Source: Larix kaempferi
Lineage: Eukaryota; Streptophyta; Pinopsida; Pinales; Pinaceae
Direction of reading: 5' to 3'
DNA length: 64,000 nt
Assembly (NCBI GenBank): GCA_027924585.1
Contig: BSBM01000372.1
Span: 33,536,001-33,600,000, forward strand
In this document: positions 1 through 11,159 of the stretch, piece by piece
How the letters are laid out: the number at the start of each line of letters is the position of its first letter
Numbering within the stretch: the stretch's first letter is position 1
Notes under the pieces: model-generated
Told to the model about the DNA's origin: nothing
The model's input: the letters and a program-made list of their open reading frames with translations, nothing else
Databases searched by the model: none
Translations under genes and position numbers: made by a program

Positions 1-2916
1 TTCAGTCAGAGCCACTTTAATCTTTTCAAAAGTTGCCTTTGCTTCAACAGTCCACCTGACTTCTTGGTCCTTTTTTAACATGGCTGTAATTTGCTTAATG
101 GTTTCAGCAAAATTAGGAATAAACCACCGCAGAAAATTGATTTTGCCAATAAATGATTGCACATCTTTTTTACTCCTGGGCAAGCTAATTTTCAGTATTG
201 CTTTGACTCTCTCAGGGTCAATTCTGATACCATCAGCTGATACCAAGTGGCCAAGCAACTTACCCTCTTGTACAGCAAAATGTGATTTTTTAGGGTTCAA
301 GGATAAGCCAAATTTTCTGCACTTGATGAAGGTTTGCTCCAAATGCTTCAAGTGTTCATCATCAGATTTTGAGAAGACTGTAATATCATCCAGATAAATA
401 ACTACAAACTTATCTTTTTCACCCACGAATGCAATATCCATGGCTCTCTGAAAGGTTGCTCCAGCATTCATCAAACCGAAGGGCATCTTGTCATACATAA
501 ATGTCCCCCAGGGGGTTGTAAAAGCTGTCTTTTCTTTGTCATCAGGGTGCATGGCAATCTGATTGTATCCTGAGAAACCATCTAGCATAGAAATCCTTTG
601 AGCTCCAACCACCTCCTGCAAAACCTGTTCAATCTTTGGGAGAGGGTAGTTGTCTTTTAATGATGATCGGTTCAAATTTCTGAAGTCAACACATAAGCGA
701 ATCTCCCCGTTCTTCTTTCTGACAGGAACCAAATTAGCCACCCAAGAAGAATACCTAAGAGGTACTATTATCTTTGCATCCAACAACTTCTTGAGTTCTT
801 TTTCAATCACAGGAAACAAGGCTGGATTGATTCTTCTTAATTTCTGCCTGAAAGGTTTGACATTAGGTTTCAAAGGAACCTTGTGCTGAATAACTGCTGT
901 GTCATGAGTTTTTAGTTCCTTGTAAGACCATGCAAATGCATCTATATATTTTCTCAACAGCTTAATATATCTACTTCTTTGCTCAGCTGTTAGGTTTTTG
1001 GACAGCTTTACCATTCTGGGGTGTTCTGCTGAACCAATATTGTAATCCTCTACATTGTCTTCTGAAGATTGAATTACTGGTCTGGTAAGTGTATCATCTT
1101 TAGTGAATATTCTTTCTAAAGGTACTAGACCTTTTGGAATGAAATTGCTCTTCAATTCAATAATCTTATGTCCTGCTATCTCTTCTGCAGCAAATTCATC
1201 TAACTGTTCATCCCTTTCATCTACTTCTTGATCAATTTGATTGTTTGAAAATTCATCTACAAGCTCAAGAAATTTTTTTATTTCAATGTCATCTTCAAAA
1301 ACCCTCCAATGTTTCACATTATCTGAAACACATGGTCTATATCTCACTTCTATTGGATACCTTAATTGAGTGGTTTTTGGAATTCTGAAATGTGTGGCAG
1401 CCAGGGCTAAAGAATCTGCAGTTTCATTATGATTTCTGGGAATATGAGTGATATTAAATGCTATAAAAAAGTTCTCCAGCATATCCCATACCTCATTTCG
1501 ATATACTTTCAGCAAACCCTGCTTTACTTGATATTTGTTCTTCACTTGTTGAACAACTAGTTCGGAGTCGCCAAATGCAGAAATTTGCTGAATTCCCAAA
1601 TCTTTAGCAGCCTTCAATCCCAGTAGCAGGGCCTCATACTCAGCAGTGTTATTGGTGGTAGCAAATTCTAACTTATACATAAGTTTCACCATTTCACCTC
1701 CGGGAGAAATCAATAAAACTCCAGCTCCAGCACCTTCTTTGCATGAAGACCCATCAAAATACAACTGCCACAATACATCCTGCTCTTCTTGGCTGTGTTT
1801 TACAGGCTGATCTTTTTGTACTTGTAACAGACCAGGAGAATTCTCTTCTTCACTAAACTGTAGTATGCATGAACCAAGGTCTCTATCCACATAATACATT
1901 GGATGATTTGTAGGATTTTTATCATCTGTGACTATATAAGCCAACTGTAGCTCTCTATAAAGTCTCCTGTTTTCTCCACCAAAAACAGGAATGGTGGCAT
2001 AAGAGAGGTCCATTTGTAATGTTCCTCCAACTTTCTTAGCCCATGACCTAGACAGAAGTAAGCCAAATTTTGGTGTGATATCAGCTACCACAACATCCAT
2101 TATTGCACTTTTCATGGGTAACTGAGTAAGATTAACAACCATGTCTTTTATCACTCCTAGACACTTTACAGCTCGGGAGTCAAAGGCATATAGATCATGG
2201 TAAGGCTTGGTGACATTAAGGCCCAGGGCTTCCATCACAGATTTTGGCATCAAATTATGGGATGCTCCTGAATCTAACAGACAATTATGAATCATCTGCT
2301 CATGCACAGTCAGAGTTATATAGAAAGGAGGAGAAGCACCAGCTTCGTTTTCAGTCTTTTCAGCCAAAGCTGATCCAATAAAGATTCTAGGGTTTTCCTC
2401 CTGCAGGTTCACTGTATCTGAAACTGGCTGATTATTGGGCATATTCATTACTTTCAAAACTGTATTCTTGTATGATGGATTTTTTATGAGCTCAGAAAAT
2501 GGTACAGGAATTTTAAGTTTTCCTAACTCATTTTCCAAACTAAAATTTTGACCTGCCCTATTTACCTCTTCAATTTCTGTATTCTTCTTAGGTTTTTCTG
2601 CAGGTAGCTTCTTTTCTGCTACAGGATCAGCAGCTGGTTTATCAGGAACAACTGGAGCAGGTGCAGCAGCTCTCTTCTTAGGAGCTTGAACTGCTTGTTT
2701 CGGGCCAGTTCTGAGATTAATGATTTTCTTAATTCCATTCTGATTAGTGGCAGCATTTACAGCAGTTTTTTCAAACTCCAATTCATCTTCAACCTCATAT
2801 AAATCTGCATCATAATACTCAGAATTTAAAAAATCTTCTTCTGTTACAAAACCTGTAAACATTTTATCTCCAATGTGGTTCATGTCCTGATCAGTCTCAG
2901 TCTCTTCAAAGAGCAA
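1..2916 (-). CDS. pol: I1 pol, partial: protease, RNase H, RT and start of second RNase H
   Basis: Pol of internal region I1, running off the left window edge. Compared with the I5 copy at a constant offset of 47,822 bases I found no indel from 2916 down to the edge, so the frame appears open; I did not check every codon. It carries the protease DSGAS motif, the upstream RNase H, and RT up to the connection with the second RNase H. The conserved stop between gag and pol is GAA here (2928-2930). One base is also missing at 2921/2922, which places pol in a different frame from gag. Private changes include a Gln-Gln to Gln-Glu substitution in RT and Pro to Ser after the RNase H. Confidence 0.8.
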   Translation of the reverse strand, partial: MLFEETETDQDMNHIGDKMFTGFVTEEDFLNSEYYDADLYEVEDELEFEKTAVNAATNQNGIKKIINLRTGPKQAVQAPKKRAAAPAPVVPDKPAADPVAEKKLPAEKPKKNTEIEEVNRAGQNFSLENELGKLKIPVPFSELIKNPSYKNTVLKVMNMPNNQPVSDTVNLQEENPRIFIGSALAEKTENEAGASPPFYITLTVHEQMIHNCLLDSGASHNLMPKSVMEALGLNVTKPYHDLYAFDSRAVKCLGVIKDMVVNLTQLPMKSAIMDVVVADITPKFGLLLSRSWAKKVGGTLQMDLSYATIPVFGGENRRLYRELQLAYIVTDDKNPTNHPMYYVDRDLGSCILQFSEEENSPGLLQVQKDQPVKHSQEEQDVLWQLYFDGSSCKEGAGAGVLLISPGGEMVKLMYKLEFATTNNTAEYEALLLGLKAAKDLGIQQISAFGDSELVVQQVKNKYQVKQGLLKVYRNEVWDMLENFFIAFNITHIPRNHNETADSLALAATHFRIPKTTQLRYPIEVRYRPCVSDNVKHWRVFEDDIEIKKFLELVDEFSNNQIDQEVDERDEQLDEFAAEEIAGHKIIELKSNFIPKGLVPLERIFTKDDTLTRPVIQSSEDNVEDYNIGSAEHPRMVKLSKNLTAEQRSRYIKLLRKYIDAFAWSYKELKTHDTAVIQHKVPLKPNVKPFRQKLRRINPALFPVIEKELKKLLDAKIIVPLRYSSWVANLVPVRKKNGEIRLCVDFRNLNRSSLKDNYPLPKIEQVLQEVVGAQRISMLDGFSGYNQIAMHPDDKEKTAFTTPWGTFMYDKMPFGLMNAGATFQRAMDIAFVGEKDKFVVIYLDDITVFSKSDDEHLKHLEQTFIKCRKFGLSLNPKKSHFAVQEGKLLGHLVSADGIRIDPERVKAILKISLPRSKKDVQSFIGKINFLRWFIPNFAETIKQITAMLKKDQEVRWTVEAKATFEKIKVALTE

Positions 2917-3881
2917 CTGCTATCAATTTCTTCTTCATCAACCAAATTATTTTGAAAGGGTGGGGGCACTTTTTGATCTTCGTTTTCTCTCCTCTCTTGC
3001 TGGATGTCATTATTTCTTCGCTCCCTTGGCATGAATCTAGGTGCAAATTGTCTTCTAAACTGATTTTGGTTATTTGGATTCCTCTGAGCTTCTGGAGCAG
3101 GTTTAGCATAATTCTTTTCAAGCTCAAGTTTATTCAACTTTGCAGTAAGGACCTTAACCATTTTGGCCATCTCATCTATCTTGGCCTCAGCAGATTGAGA
3201 AGCAGAGCCTGCTGTGACAGCTTCTTTCTTTCCCTTTCTTTCATACAGCTGCTGAGATGTTTCATTCTTAAGTCTATTTGAAGCTAACAAATTAGACTCT
3301 ACCTCTAGGGCTGCATCTTGCATGTTCAGCAGGGTGATAGGTCTTCTCTCTCTGAGTAATAAAGAAAATTCATGATCAAAAGCATTTGCATAGGTCAACT
3401 TGGCTGATGTTTCAGTGGGTTTAATTTCTGCTGGAATTCTACTGTACATCTTATTAAACCTCTTGGAAAAATCTGCAACAGTCTCATCTTTCTTTCTTCT
3501 GAGAGCTCCAAATTCAGTTATGTAGTATGTGTGATCTTTCGTATCTCCCCATTGTCTCATGAAAAGCTCATGGAGTTCTTCAATAATAGTAATGGAGTTA
3601 GCAGGCAAGTCTCTAAACCATTTTCTTACATCTCCATCTAGACTCTGAACAAATACCCTCATCCACACATCTTTAATTTCAATATTCTGATTGTCAGCAT
3701 AACTCATGAAAGCCTCCCAATGTTCCTCAGCAGTGATTTCCCCTTGTCCATTGAATCTAGGCATATATTTCTGGTAATCACCTCCAGGCAATGCATGTAG
3801 AGGCTGAGGTAAAACTAATGGTGCATACCTAGCTGCTACCATTCTATCCATCATATCCATAGGTGGATTTTGGGCTGCCAT
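2880..3881 (-). CDS. gag: I1 gag with frameshifted C-terminus
   Basis: Capsid protein of I1, 333 aa from the ATG at 3881. That ATG has A at -3 and G at +4 and is the first ATG after the primer site. The retrotransposon gag core (Trp-Arg-Phe-rich helical region) lies at about residues 55-145, a short coiled coil near 230-258, and a basic Arg/Asn/Gln-rich tail follows without any CCHC knuckle. In the other units gag ends at residue 317 with TAA. Here TAA is GAA and a 1-base deletion follows, so 16 foreign residues are added before a stop at 2880. The frame is also open upstream through the leader into the LTR, but without an ATG. Confidence 0.85.
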   Translation of the reverse strand: MAAQNPPMDMMDRMVAARYAPLVLPQPLHALPGGDYQKYMPRFNGQGEITAEEHWEAFMSYADNQNIEIKDVWMRVFVQSLDGDVRKWFRDLPANSITIIEELHELFMRQWGDTKDHTYYITEFGALRRKKDETVADFSKRFNKMYSRIPAEIKPTETSAKLTYANAFDHEFSLLLRERRPITLLNMQDAALEVESNLLASNRLKNETSQQLYERKGKKEAVTAGSASQSAEAKIDEMAKMVKVLTAKLNKLELEKNYAKPAPEAQRNPNNQNQFRRQFAPRFMPRERRNNDIQQERRENEDQKVPPPFQNNLVDEEEIDSSCSLKRLRLIRT

Positions 3882-4353
3882 CGTGGACTGAGGTTTAGAC
3901 TGAGATTTTGAGGAGGAAGATATTTGACTAGAACTTTTTTGAAAAAGATTTCTTCCTACCTTCAACTGAAAGATTGGTATTTTATCAGGGGAAGAGGTTT
4001 TAGCTTTCAAAAAACTTTGAGGATTGGTGAAAACCTGAAAAGTGTTCTCAGAAAGGATAGGTTTTATACAGGGTGAAATTTCAGCTGGGTCTAATGATTC
4101 ACCCAACTGGTGAGAGTCACAGGAAGCTGGCAAAGATCGAGATTTTCTGAGTTTGTTTGCTGTTTTCAAAATCTGCTCAGGGTCTGTCACACCCAGTTTT
4201 AATGGAGAAACAGGCTTATTCCTGGTCCCAATCCCTTTAGAAGCCAGTGTGACTACTTTCTGGTGAAAATAGCCTTCAAAAATTGCTGGTTCAAGTCCAC
4301 CTCTTAAACCAGAAAAATGATGAGTATCCCAGGGAAGATATGCTTCAGCTTCG

Positions 4354-4371
4354 TCCCCGGCAACGGCGCCA
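4354..4371 (-). other. Primer-binding site for tRNA-Asp, unit I1
   Basis: The minus strand reads TGGCGCCGTTGCCGGGGA, an 18-base perfect complement to the 3' end (with CCA) of plant tRNA-Asp(GUC). It lies four bases from the LTR end (...CACAAACA). tRNA-Asp priming is typical of Athila-group plant Ty3/Gypsy elements. Confidence 0.92.
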
Positions 4372-4375
4372 AAGA

Positions 4376-7300
4376 TGTTTGTGTCAGAAATTGTTACTAA
4401 GGCTAGGGTAACAAGCCAACACAATCTCAAAAATAAAATCAATTCAAACTAGGTTTTTAGGGTTTTGTTTTGTAGGTTTTGGTTAGAAACTTCAAGAGCA
4501 TAAGGGAATACATTCAGCAGATAAGTAAAAACTAATTCATATACATATATCCATGAAGATGCATATATATCTCAGGAATCCAACAAAAGATTGCAATGAA
4601 GTTCATACAATAAAAGACAAGCATCACTGGAAATTACACATAAAACCAGAAATGAATTTGTCAATCAAGAAACTATATAAGTTCAAAATGAAGCCAATAC
4701 ATATCAGAAGTGGGATAAGGAGTCATATATTCATAGTTTCATCAAAAATGCATATGAGAGTTTGCAATACTTAGCAGTGAACAAGTCTGGAAGAATCAAC
4801 AGCTTGCAGACCTCCTAAAGCTCTCCAAAAATTCGAACCCTTACAATGTCTTTTTTCCTTCTCTAAATAGTTTTCTTCTTAAAAACAGTTAGGGTATTTC
4901 CTACTAATTCTCCATCGAATGACTAGACTAGGTAAAGTAACAATTACATTTTTACAAAATTACAACTTTGCTAAAAATAGCAAATTCTTTAACAAAATGT
5001 CATAAATGAACCTAACTGCCTCAGATCTCTTTCGATGCCTCCACAAGCAAAGATATGCCATCTGGACTTGAGGATCTTTTCTTCATTCTTTTGTGCTTCT
5101 TCTCCAGCTCAGCTATCCTTTTCTGTACGTGTTCATTTTCATGTTGCAAAGTTTCAACTGTCTTTTCTAATTCTGAACAGTGCCTGTCAGCAGCCCTTTT
5201 TCTTTTGAGTACTTCCTTTGCATCAATCACTAACTCCTGAAAGTTGTCATGAGTATCTTGAAGATCTTCTCTTAATCTTCTATTTGCCATCATTAGACCA
5301 TCATTAACTTCCTGCATGTAATTCATTTGCTGTTTATACTGTTTGACAGTCTTCTTCAAATTCTCCTTGTCAGAATTAACCAGTTTTTCTATTGTAGCAT
5401 CTTGCTCCTCATTAGGTTTGCAAAACATGTCAAACTTCTTAAATATTGCTTCTTCTGTCAATAGCTTTTCAGCAGTATCTTCAATGGTGGGGTTTGCATC
5501 ATCTGTGGCCTGTACTGACTTAATCTCTTCTGTCAACAATTTCCTAGGAATGTCTTCAATGATGGACTTGGAGCTTTCTTCACCTGCTACTTTTTCTGAC
5601 CTAATTTCTTCCTTTTTACCTGGCTGCAATTCATCTTTCTTTGATTTCTCCTCCTCCATGGGCTCTTCATCGGAGATAGTCACCTTATCAGCCTTCAATT
5701 TTGGATTTAACAGCTTTTTCATATTTAACCTTAATTTGTTTTTCGACCTAGTTTTAGGTCTCCAGAAAGTGGCTGCCTCTCCCATCATTTTTAATTTTTT
5801 CCCTTGATATTGGATAGATGCTAACTCTACCACTTCCAGCTTTTTGATCTTGTTCTTAGGCTTTGTGGTTTTGTCCTCTATAGCTTGATTTTCTTTAATC
5901 TCAGTTTTAACCTCAATCTCAGGAATAAACTGCTCTTCTTCTAACATATAGCCCTCATCATCTGAGAGGACTGTGATGGGGCTTCTTGGCTGATTATGAA
6001 CTTCTTCTTTAGCTACAGGAATAACTTTGATATCAATTTTCTTCTCTTCTTGAAAATCTGCTATAGGTGATGACTTCTTTTCAAGAAATTCCTCTTCCTT
6101 TTTGTCATCAAATAATGAGAACTTGACTTTATTGTGCTCTGGAAATTCCTGAGGCTGACTGTCATTCTGTCCTTCATCTGCTACCTGCTTTGTTTTCTTT
6201 TTAGCTTTAATGTCATGTTTGTTTGCAGGTTTAACTGAATGCCCTAACTTTCGTATCATTACTTTTCCCTTGTCAGTTTGTCTTTTGGGTTGTTGGTCTT
6301 CTCCTTTAGGATGAACCCCTGACCAAAACAAAAAGAAGTCCCAAGTCTTTCCCTCATGCTGCAACACTGTAGAGATGATTAGCTTAATGAGACCATGATG
6401 AAACAGTGATTGAGAAGTATGATCATCATGCTGTTTTATTTTGCTTGACATTTTCTGCAGGCTTTTAAAGAAAAAGAATGGCAAATTCATTTTAGAAACC
6501 CCTGCCATGTGCTGTAGGAACCTGAGATGATATTTGAACACTAATGAATACCTTCCTTCACAAGTCACATAACTCTGAAGAATCCTTATAGGTTCAATCC
6601 ACTCCTTCCTGAAATTATGTATGAGAATACCTTTGTTCCAGTCAGGAATAACATTAGGCAATAAGTATCTTTGAGGATCAAACTCAAAAGGAGACTTCTT
6701 AAACCAGAGCTCGCCTTCATTACTAATCTCAGTGGCTTCTGAAATTAATTCCACAGTCAATTTGAATCTCAAAGGATCCATTATAATCATCTCATTTTTA
6801 AGTCCTTTAGCAAAACTGCAGGACACTTGAGCATTAAAACCATCTATCCTTTTGAAAAATTTCAACCAGCCTGCTTGATGGAACAACTCTGCACAATCTG
6901 GAAGTTTCTGAATCCATGTCAAGTCTGTGGGCTCAGCCCTGTTAACCTTACCACTTTTACTGCTTTTTCCCATATCTTTCTTTTCAGGGAACAGGAAAAG
7001 TCTAGTTTCAGGTTTCAGAAATGTTTTATAAGCTGTATTCTGAGCCTTCTGTGTAACACCTGTACTAACTAGCAAAGTCTCTCTTGTGTAAAAACGACGC
7101 CCTATTCTGTATATTCTGATGTTTTAAAACATTAGGGCATGAGAGAAACATTCATACACATTCCTCCTAACGGGCTTCAGGTAACTATTTCTGTGGTGCA
7201 TTCCTCATTTTACGGTCTATTATATCCTCCTCAGCAGCCAATTTTTCCAGAAATTCGTGCAGCGGCAAAAACCCAAATTTTCCAGCTATAAGGGTTATAA

Positions 7301-7516
7301 CGTAATACCTGTCAATTACTCGTCCATTGTGGCTTAATGTCTTCAATTTGGGGTGTCAATGATGTTCTCCTTCGAGCACAGGTGTCCTCATATCGATTCT
7401 TTAGCCCCAGGTGAATGAATTCAAAAGCCCTAATCTTCGCTGGCGCCAGAACACACCTGTCTCCTTTCCACAGCAACACAATCCACCGTTTAACAGTGAA
7501 TTCTCCTTCACAAACA
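4376..7516 (-). repeat. LTR-1 (far boundary provisional)
   Basis: Long terminal repeat between I1 and I2. The end next to the primer site (plus-strand 4376, minus-strand ...CACAAACA) is well placed. The other end is set at 7516 because the minus strand there begins TGTTTGTG, an 8-base inverted match to the opposite end, right after a purine-rich tract (AGAGGAGG). This gives 3,141 bp, identical in all four copies, with a 650-aa ORF inside. TATA-like tracts lie 3' of the ORF, about 185-300 bp before the LTR end. Alternative: an LTR of about 0.5 kb starting 3' of the ORF after another purine tract (AGAGAAGGAAAAAAGA). Confidence 0.6.
5021..6973 (-). CDS. Accessory coiled-coil ORF of LTR-1 (unknown function)
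   Basis: Intact 650-aa frame from the ATG at 6973 (M-G-K-S-S-K). This start is preferred because the frame upstream has no ATG and is broken by a stop in the LTR-2 copy. Residues about 16-218 form a folded, aromatic-rich region with CEGRYS, YHL-FLQHM and SLFHHGLIK motifs. It resembles uncharacterised plant transposon-associated proteins by memory only. Residues about 225-530 are Lys/Glu-rich and probably disordered. Residues about 535-632 are a strong heptad coiled coil with a basic end. There is no signal peptide or clear membrane segment, so it does not look like an envelope protein. It lies about 1.3 kb beyond integrase on the same strand. Confidence 0.75.
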   Translation of the reverse strand: MGKSSKSGKVNRAEPTDLTWIQKLPDCAELFHQAGWLKFFKRIDGFNAQVSCSFAKGLKNEMIIMDPLRFKLTVELISEATEISNEGELWFKKSPFEFDPQRYLLPNVIPDWNKGILIHNFRKEWIEPIRILQSYVTCEGRYSLVFKYHLRFLQHMAGVSKMNLPFFFFKSLQKMSSKIKQHDDHTSQSLFHHGLIKLIISTVLQHEGKTWDFFLFWSGVHPKGEDQQPKRQTDKGKVMIRKLGHSVKPANKHDIKAKKKTKQVADEGQNDSQPQEFPEHNKVKFSLFDDKKEEEFLEKKSSPIADFQEEKKIDIKVIPVAKEEVHNQPRSPITVLSDDEGYMLEEEQFIPEIEVKTEIKENQAIEDKTTKPKNKIKKLEVVELASIQYQGKKLKMMGEAATFWRPKTRSKNKLRLNMKKLLNPKLKADKVTISDEEPMEEEKSKKDELQPGKKEEIRSEKVAGEESSKSIIEDIPRKLLTEEIKSVQATDDANPTIEDTAEKLLTEEAIFKKFDMFCKPNEEQDATIEKLVNSDKENLKKTVKQYKQQMNYMQEVNDGLMMANRRLREDLQDTHDNFQELVIDAKEVLKRKRAADRHCSELEKTVETLQHENEHVQKRIAELEKKHKRMKKRSSSPDGISLLVEASKEI

Positions 7517-8306
7517 CTGCCTCCTCTGCGATGATGCGTGTAACAAGAGAAAACTGACAGCTAAACCCGGAATTTGCTGGTTTCTGTGCAACTGAACCCG
7601 CATACCATGCAATGATGCCCTTGTTTTCTCTTCGTGATTAACAACCAACTAAAATCATACTCAAAATGCTGCAAACACGTGTTAAAAAACTCACACAATG
7701 TGATTAGACACTCTCACTCTGCATCATGATTGAAATCAGATCGAAAATTGACAAAAAATTCAGGCCACGATATTCCTGTAGCGCGCTCTTTGTTAAACTT
7801 TAGTGTAGCGCTACAAGAATATCTTTTAACCAAAATTTAGCAATTTTCCAACTTTTTGCTAATTTGTCGGAGATTCTGGCAGCTATTTGGTTTAGGACAT
7901 AAGTTCAACCACTCTCTAAAGTCATTAATGATTCTTCCTTTGAAAATATAACTCTCATTGACCCCCTTTTCAATATAAAAAGTCACCAAAATCAAATGAA
8001 ATCTGAAAGGACTGGGTTCAAACTTTATTCAATCACTCATAAGGTTCTTAAGAAGACAAAAACCAAAACTGAAAACCAAAAATTAACTAAGGTAGACTAA
8101 AAAAACAAACCAAAATTGGGGAGAAAAACTAAAAATGCAGAAAAATTTACTGACTTAACATCTGGCTCCAGCTGCGGGATGAAGTCCTCCCTGTGAGGCT
8201 TCAAGAACCTGTAGACTAGTGCCTTCAGTCTTCCATTGGGCTATGGAGTCTTTATTCAATCTCACTCACACCGGTATATACAATGAAAAGTGACCATGAT
8301 CCTCAT
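7517..8306 (-). other. I2 3' non-coding region after integrase
   Basis: About 790 bp from the integrase stop to the proposed LTR start, AT-rich and without a long frame. It contains a purine tract next to the LTR (minus strand 7532-7517), a second G-rich tract (GAAAAGGGGG on the minus strand near 7970) and a conserved hairpin at 7769-7823. All four units keep this layout. Confidence 0.6.
7769..7823. repeat. Conserved hairpin in the 3' non-coding region, I2
   Basis: Arms GATATTCCTGTAGCGC and (reverse complement) GATATTCTTGTAGCGC pair over 16 bases with one mismatch around a 23-base loop. The right arm also contains the perfect 12-base palindrome TGTAGCGCTACA. Confidence 0.7.
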
Positions 8307-11159
8307 TTAACTGTAGAAATGCTTGAGGAATCGCCCATTAACAGGGCTGAGCAATTCCTCTCCTTCCAAGGACTGCAATATGAAAGTATTATTTTCCAAA
8401 ACTTTAGCTATCAGAAAAGGGCCAAACCACAAATTATCAAATTTTCCATGTTTTCCCTTCTGTTCCTTTCTTGCATCCCATCTTAAAACCATCTCACCTT
8501 CTGAAAAAATGTGATCTTTGATATTTCTGTCAAACCTGGTTTTCATTTTAGCTCTATACAGCTGGGCTTCTTTGTCTACCTTCTCCCTGTTCTGCTGTAA
8601 CTCAATCATTTCAAAAATTCTCCTTTGCAAATCATCTGGTTCCTCTTGAGAATTTTGGAGAAACTTCATTACTGGGATTCCCAATTGTACTGAAAACACT
8701 GCTTCTGTTCCATAAACTAGCTGAAAGGGTGAAGTACCAATGGCTTGTTTTACAGTAATCCTGTCTGCCCACAATGCATATTTCAACATTGAATCCCAAG
8801 ATTTTTTATTTTGTTTGAGCAATTTCTTGATGCACTGAATAATATTTTTGTTAGATGATTCAGCCTGACCATTTCCCTGAGGATAATAGGGAGTTGAGTG
8901 TTTTAGTATAATACCATTTTTCTCACAGAAGGCCACCATTGCCTTGGATTTGAATGCTTTGGCATTATCAGTAATCAATCTTTGTGGACAACCAAATCTG
9001 CTCAGAATATTATTTTCAATGAAATCCATAATCACTTTATCTGTAGCATTCCTTGTGGGAATAGCTTCCACCCATTTTGTAAAGAAATCTGTGGCAGTCA
9101 AGATCCAATGATGCTGACCCGAAGATGCTGGGTTTATTTCTCCAATAAAATCCAGACCCCATTGCTGAAAAGGGGCATTGACTGCAATAGGCTTCAAAGG
9201 TAAAGATAATAACTTCTGTTTTCCTGCAAATTTCTGACAAGGTATGCAAGATCTTACTTGCTGGTAAACATCATGAAAGAGGGAGGGCCAATAATATCCA
9301 GCTCTTAAAATTTTATAGGCTGTTGTTTTCCAGTATTTATGTCCTCCACAAGCTCCTTCATGGGATTCTGAAACTACTTCTTCTACTTCAGCCTGATCTA
9401 AACACCTTAACAAGATTCCTGCTGGATCTTTCCAAAACAATTGACCTTCTATCAGACAGTATTTAGTAGTTTTCAATTTCAGAGACCTGGCAGCTTTCCT
9501 ATCCATGTGTTCTGGGCATTGCAAAAATAACAAAAAATGAACAATATCAGCATACCACTCTGAAGATGAATAAGAGTCCATAATTCTTTCTTTTTCCAAG
9601 GATGCTTGCTTTTTTTCAGGTGCTAATTCTTCTGTCATAACATGTAATCCTAATGCTTGACAATTTGAGTCAGACAGCAGTTTGGCCAATCCTTGTCCTT
9701 TGACCAGCTTAGTAGGTCTAATTTCCACTTCATATTCCATAATTTTGGCAATCCACTTTCCCCTCTTTCCTTCACTATCAGGCTGTGTCAAAACATCCTT
9801 CGCTGCTGCATTTGGAACAAAGGAAACAACCTTGGAGTGTAAAATATATATTCTGAAATTTTTTAAAGCCTTTACCAGAGCATATGCTTGTTTCTCCAAA
9901 ATACTGTATTTCAGCTCTGAATCTCTAAGTGTTTTGCTGAAAAAGGCAATTGGTTGTTCCAATCCTTCCTCATTCTTCTGAAGTAAGACAGCAGCAATGG
10001 TGTCTTCTGAAGCAAAAGAAAATGTAAGAAATTCTTTGTCAAAATTTGGACTCACCAGAACAGGTGCTTCAGTCAGAGCCACTTTAATCTTTTCAAAAGC
10101 TGCCTTTGCTTCAACAGTCCACCTGACTTCTTGGTCCTTTTTTAACATGGCTGTAATTTGCTTAATGGTTTCAGCAAAATTAGGAATAAACCACCGCAGA
10201 AAATTGATTTTGCCAATAAATGATTGCACATCTTTTTTACTCCTGGGCAAGCTAATTTTCAGTATTGCTTTGACTCTCTCAGGGTCAATTCTAATACCAT
10301 CAGCTGATACCAAGTGGCCAAGCAACTTACCCTCTTGTACAGCAAAATGTGATTTTTTAGGGTTCAAGGATAAGCCAAATTTTCTGCACTTGATGAAGGT
10401 TTGCTCCAAATGCTTCAAGTGTTCATCATCAGATTTTGAGAAGACTGTAATATCATCCAGATAAATAACTACAAACTTATCTTTTTCACCCACGAATGCA
10501 ATATACATGGCTCTCTGAAAGTTTGCTCCAGCATTCATCAAACCGAAGGGCATCTTGTGATACATAAATGTCCCCCAGGGGGTTGTAAAAGCTGTCTTTT
10601 CTTTGTCATCAGGGTGCATGGCAATCTGATTGTATCCTGAGAAACCATCTAGCATAGAAATCCTTTGAGCTCCAACCACCTGCTGCAAAACCTGTTCAAT
10701 CTTTGGGAGAGGGTAGTTGTCTTTTAATGATGATCGGTTCAAATTTCTGAAGTCAACACATAAGCGAATCTCCCCGTTCTTCTTTCTGACAGGAACCAAA
10801 TTAGCCACCCAAGAAGAATACCTAAGAGGCACTATTATCTTTGCATCCAACAACTTCTTGAGTTCTTTTTCAATCACAGGAAACAAGGCTGGATTGATTC
10901 TTCTTAATTTCTGCCTGAAAGGTTTGACATTAGGTTTCAAAGGAACCTTGTGCTGAATAACTGCTGTGTCATAAGTTTTTAGTTCCTTGTAAGACCATGC
11001 AAATGCATCTATATATTTTCTCAACAGCTTAATATATCTACTTCTTTGCTCAGCTGTTAGGTTTTTGGACAGCTTTACCATTCTGGGGTGTTCTGCTGAA
11101 CCAATATTGTAATCCTCTACATTGTCTTCTGAAGATTGAATTACTGGTCTGGTAAGTGT
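8307..11159 (-). pseudogene. pol: I2 pol, 3' part: RT, degenerate RNase H, integrase
   Basis: The only copy here in which RT, RNase H and integrase are one open frame; 924 aa from the internal ATG at 11081. RT has YLDD at about residue 207. The Gypsy RNase H that follows has SFAS where TDAS is usual and lacks the later TDH, so it is probably inactive. Integrase has a His/Cys zinc region (GGH..., CIPC), then Asp 644, Asp 705 and Glu 741 with DD35E spacing. At the RH/integrase join it keeps Ser (TCA) where I3-I5 have TAA. RT has odd substitutions near the MPFG motif (Asp to His, Thr to Asn, Asp to Tyr). The gene is severed from its 5' half by the Copia insertion at 11160. Confidence 0.88.
11155..11159. 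repeat. Target-site duplication AGTGT, left copy
   Basis: AGTGT occurs at 11155-11159 and again at 18705-18709, directly flanking the Copia LTRs. Uninterrupted units (for example near 28775 and 48910) have a single AGTGT in the same pol sequence. Confidence 0.95.

Noticed and set aside
5343-5807. Plus-strand 154-aa frame repeated in every unit
   Set aside because: It is the complement of the Lys/Glu-rich linker of the accessory ORF; its Ser/Phe/Leu-rich translation is a shadow.
9997-10464. Plus-strand 155-aa frame repeated in every unit
   Set aside because: Antisense to RT and RNase H; no family features of its own.
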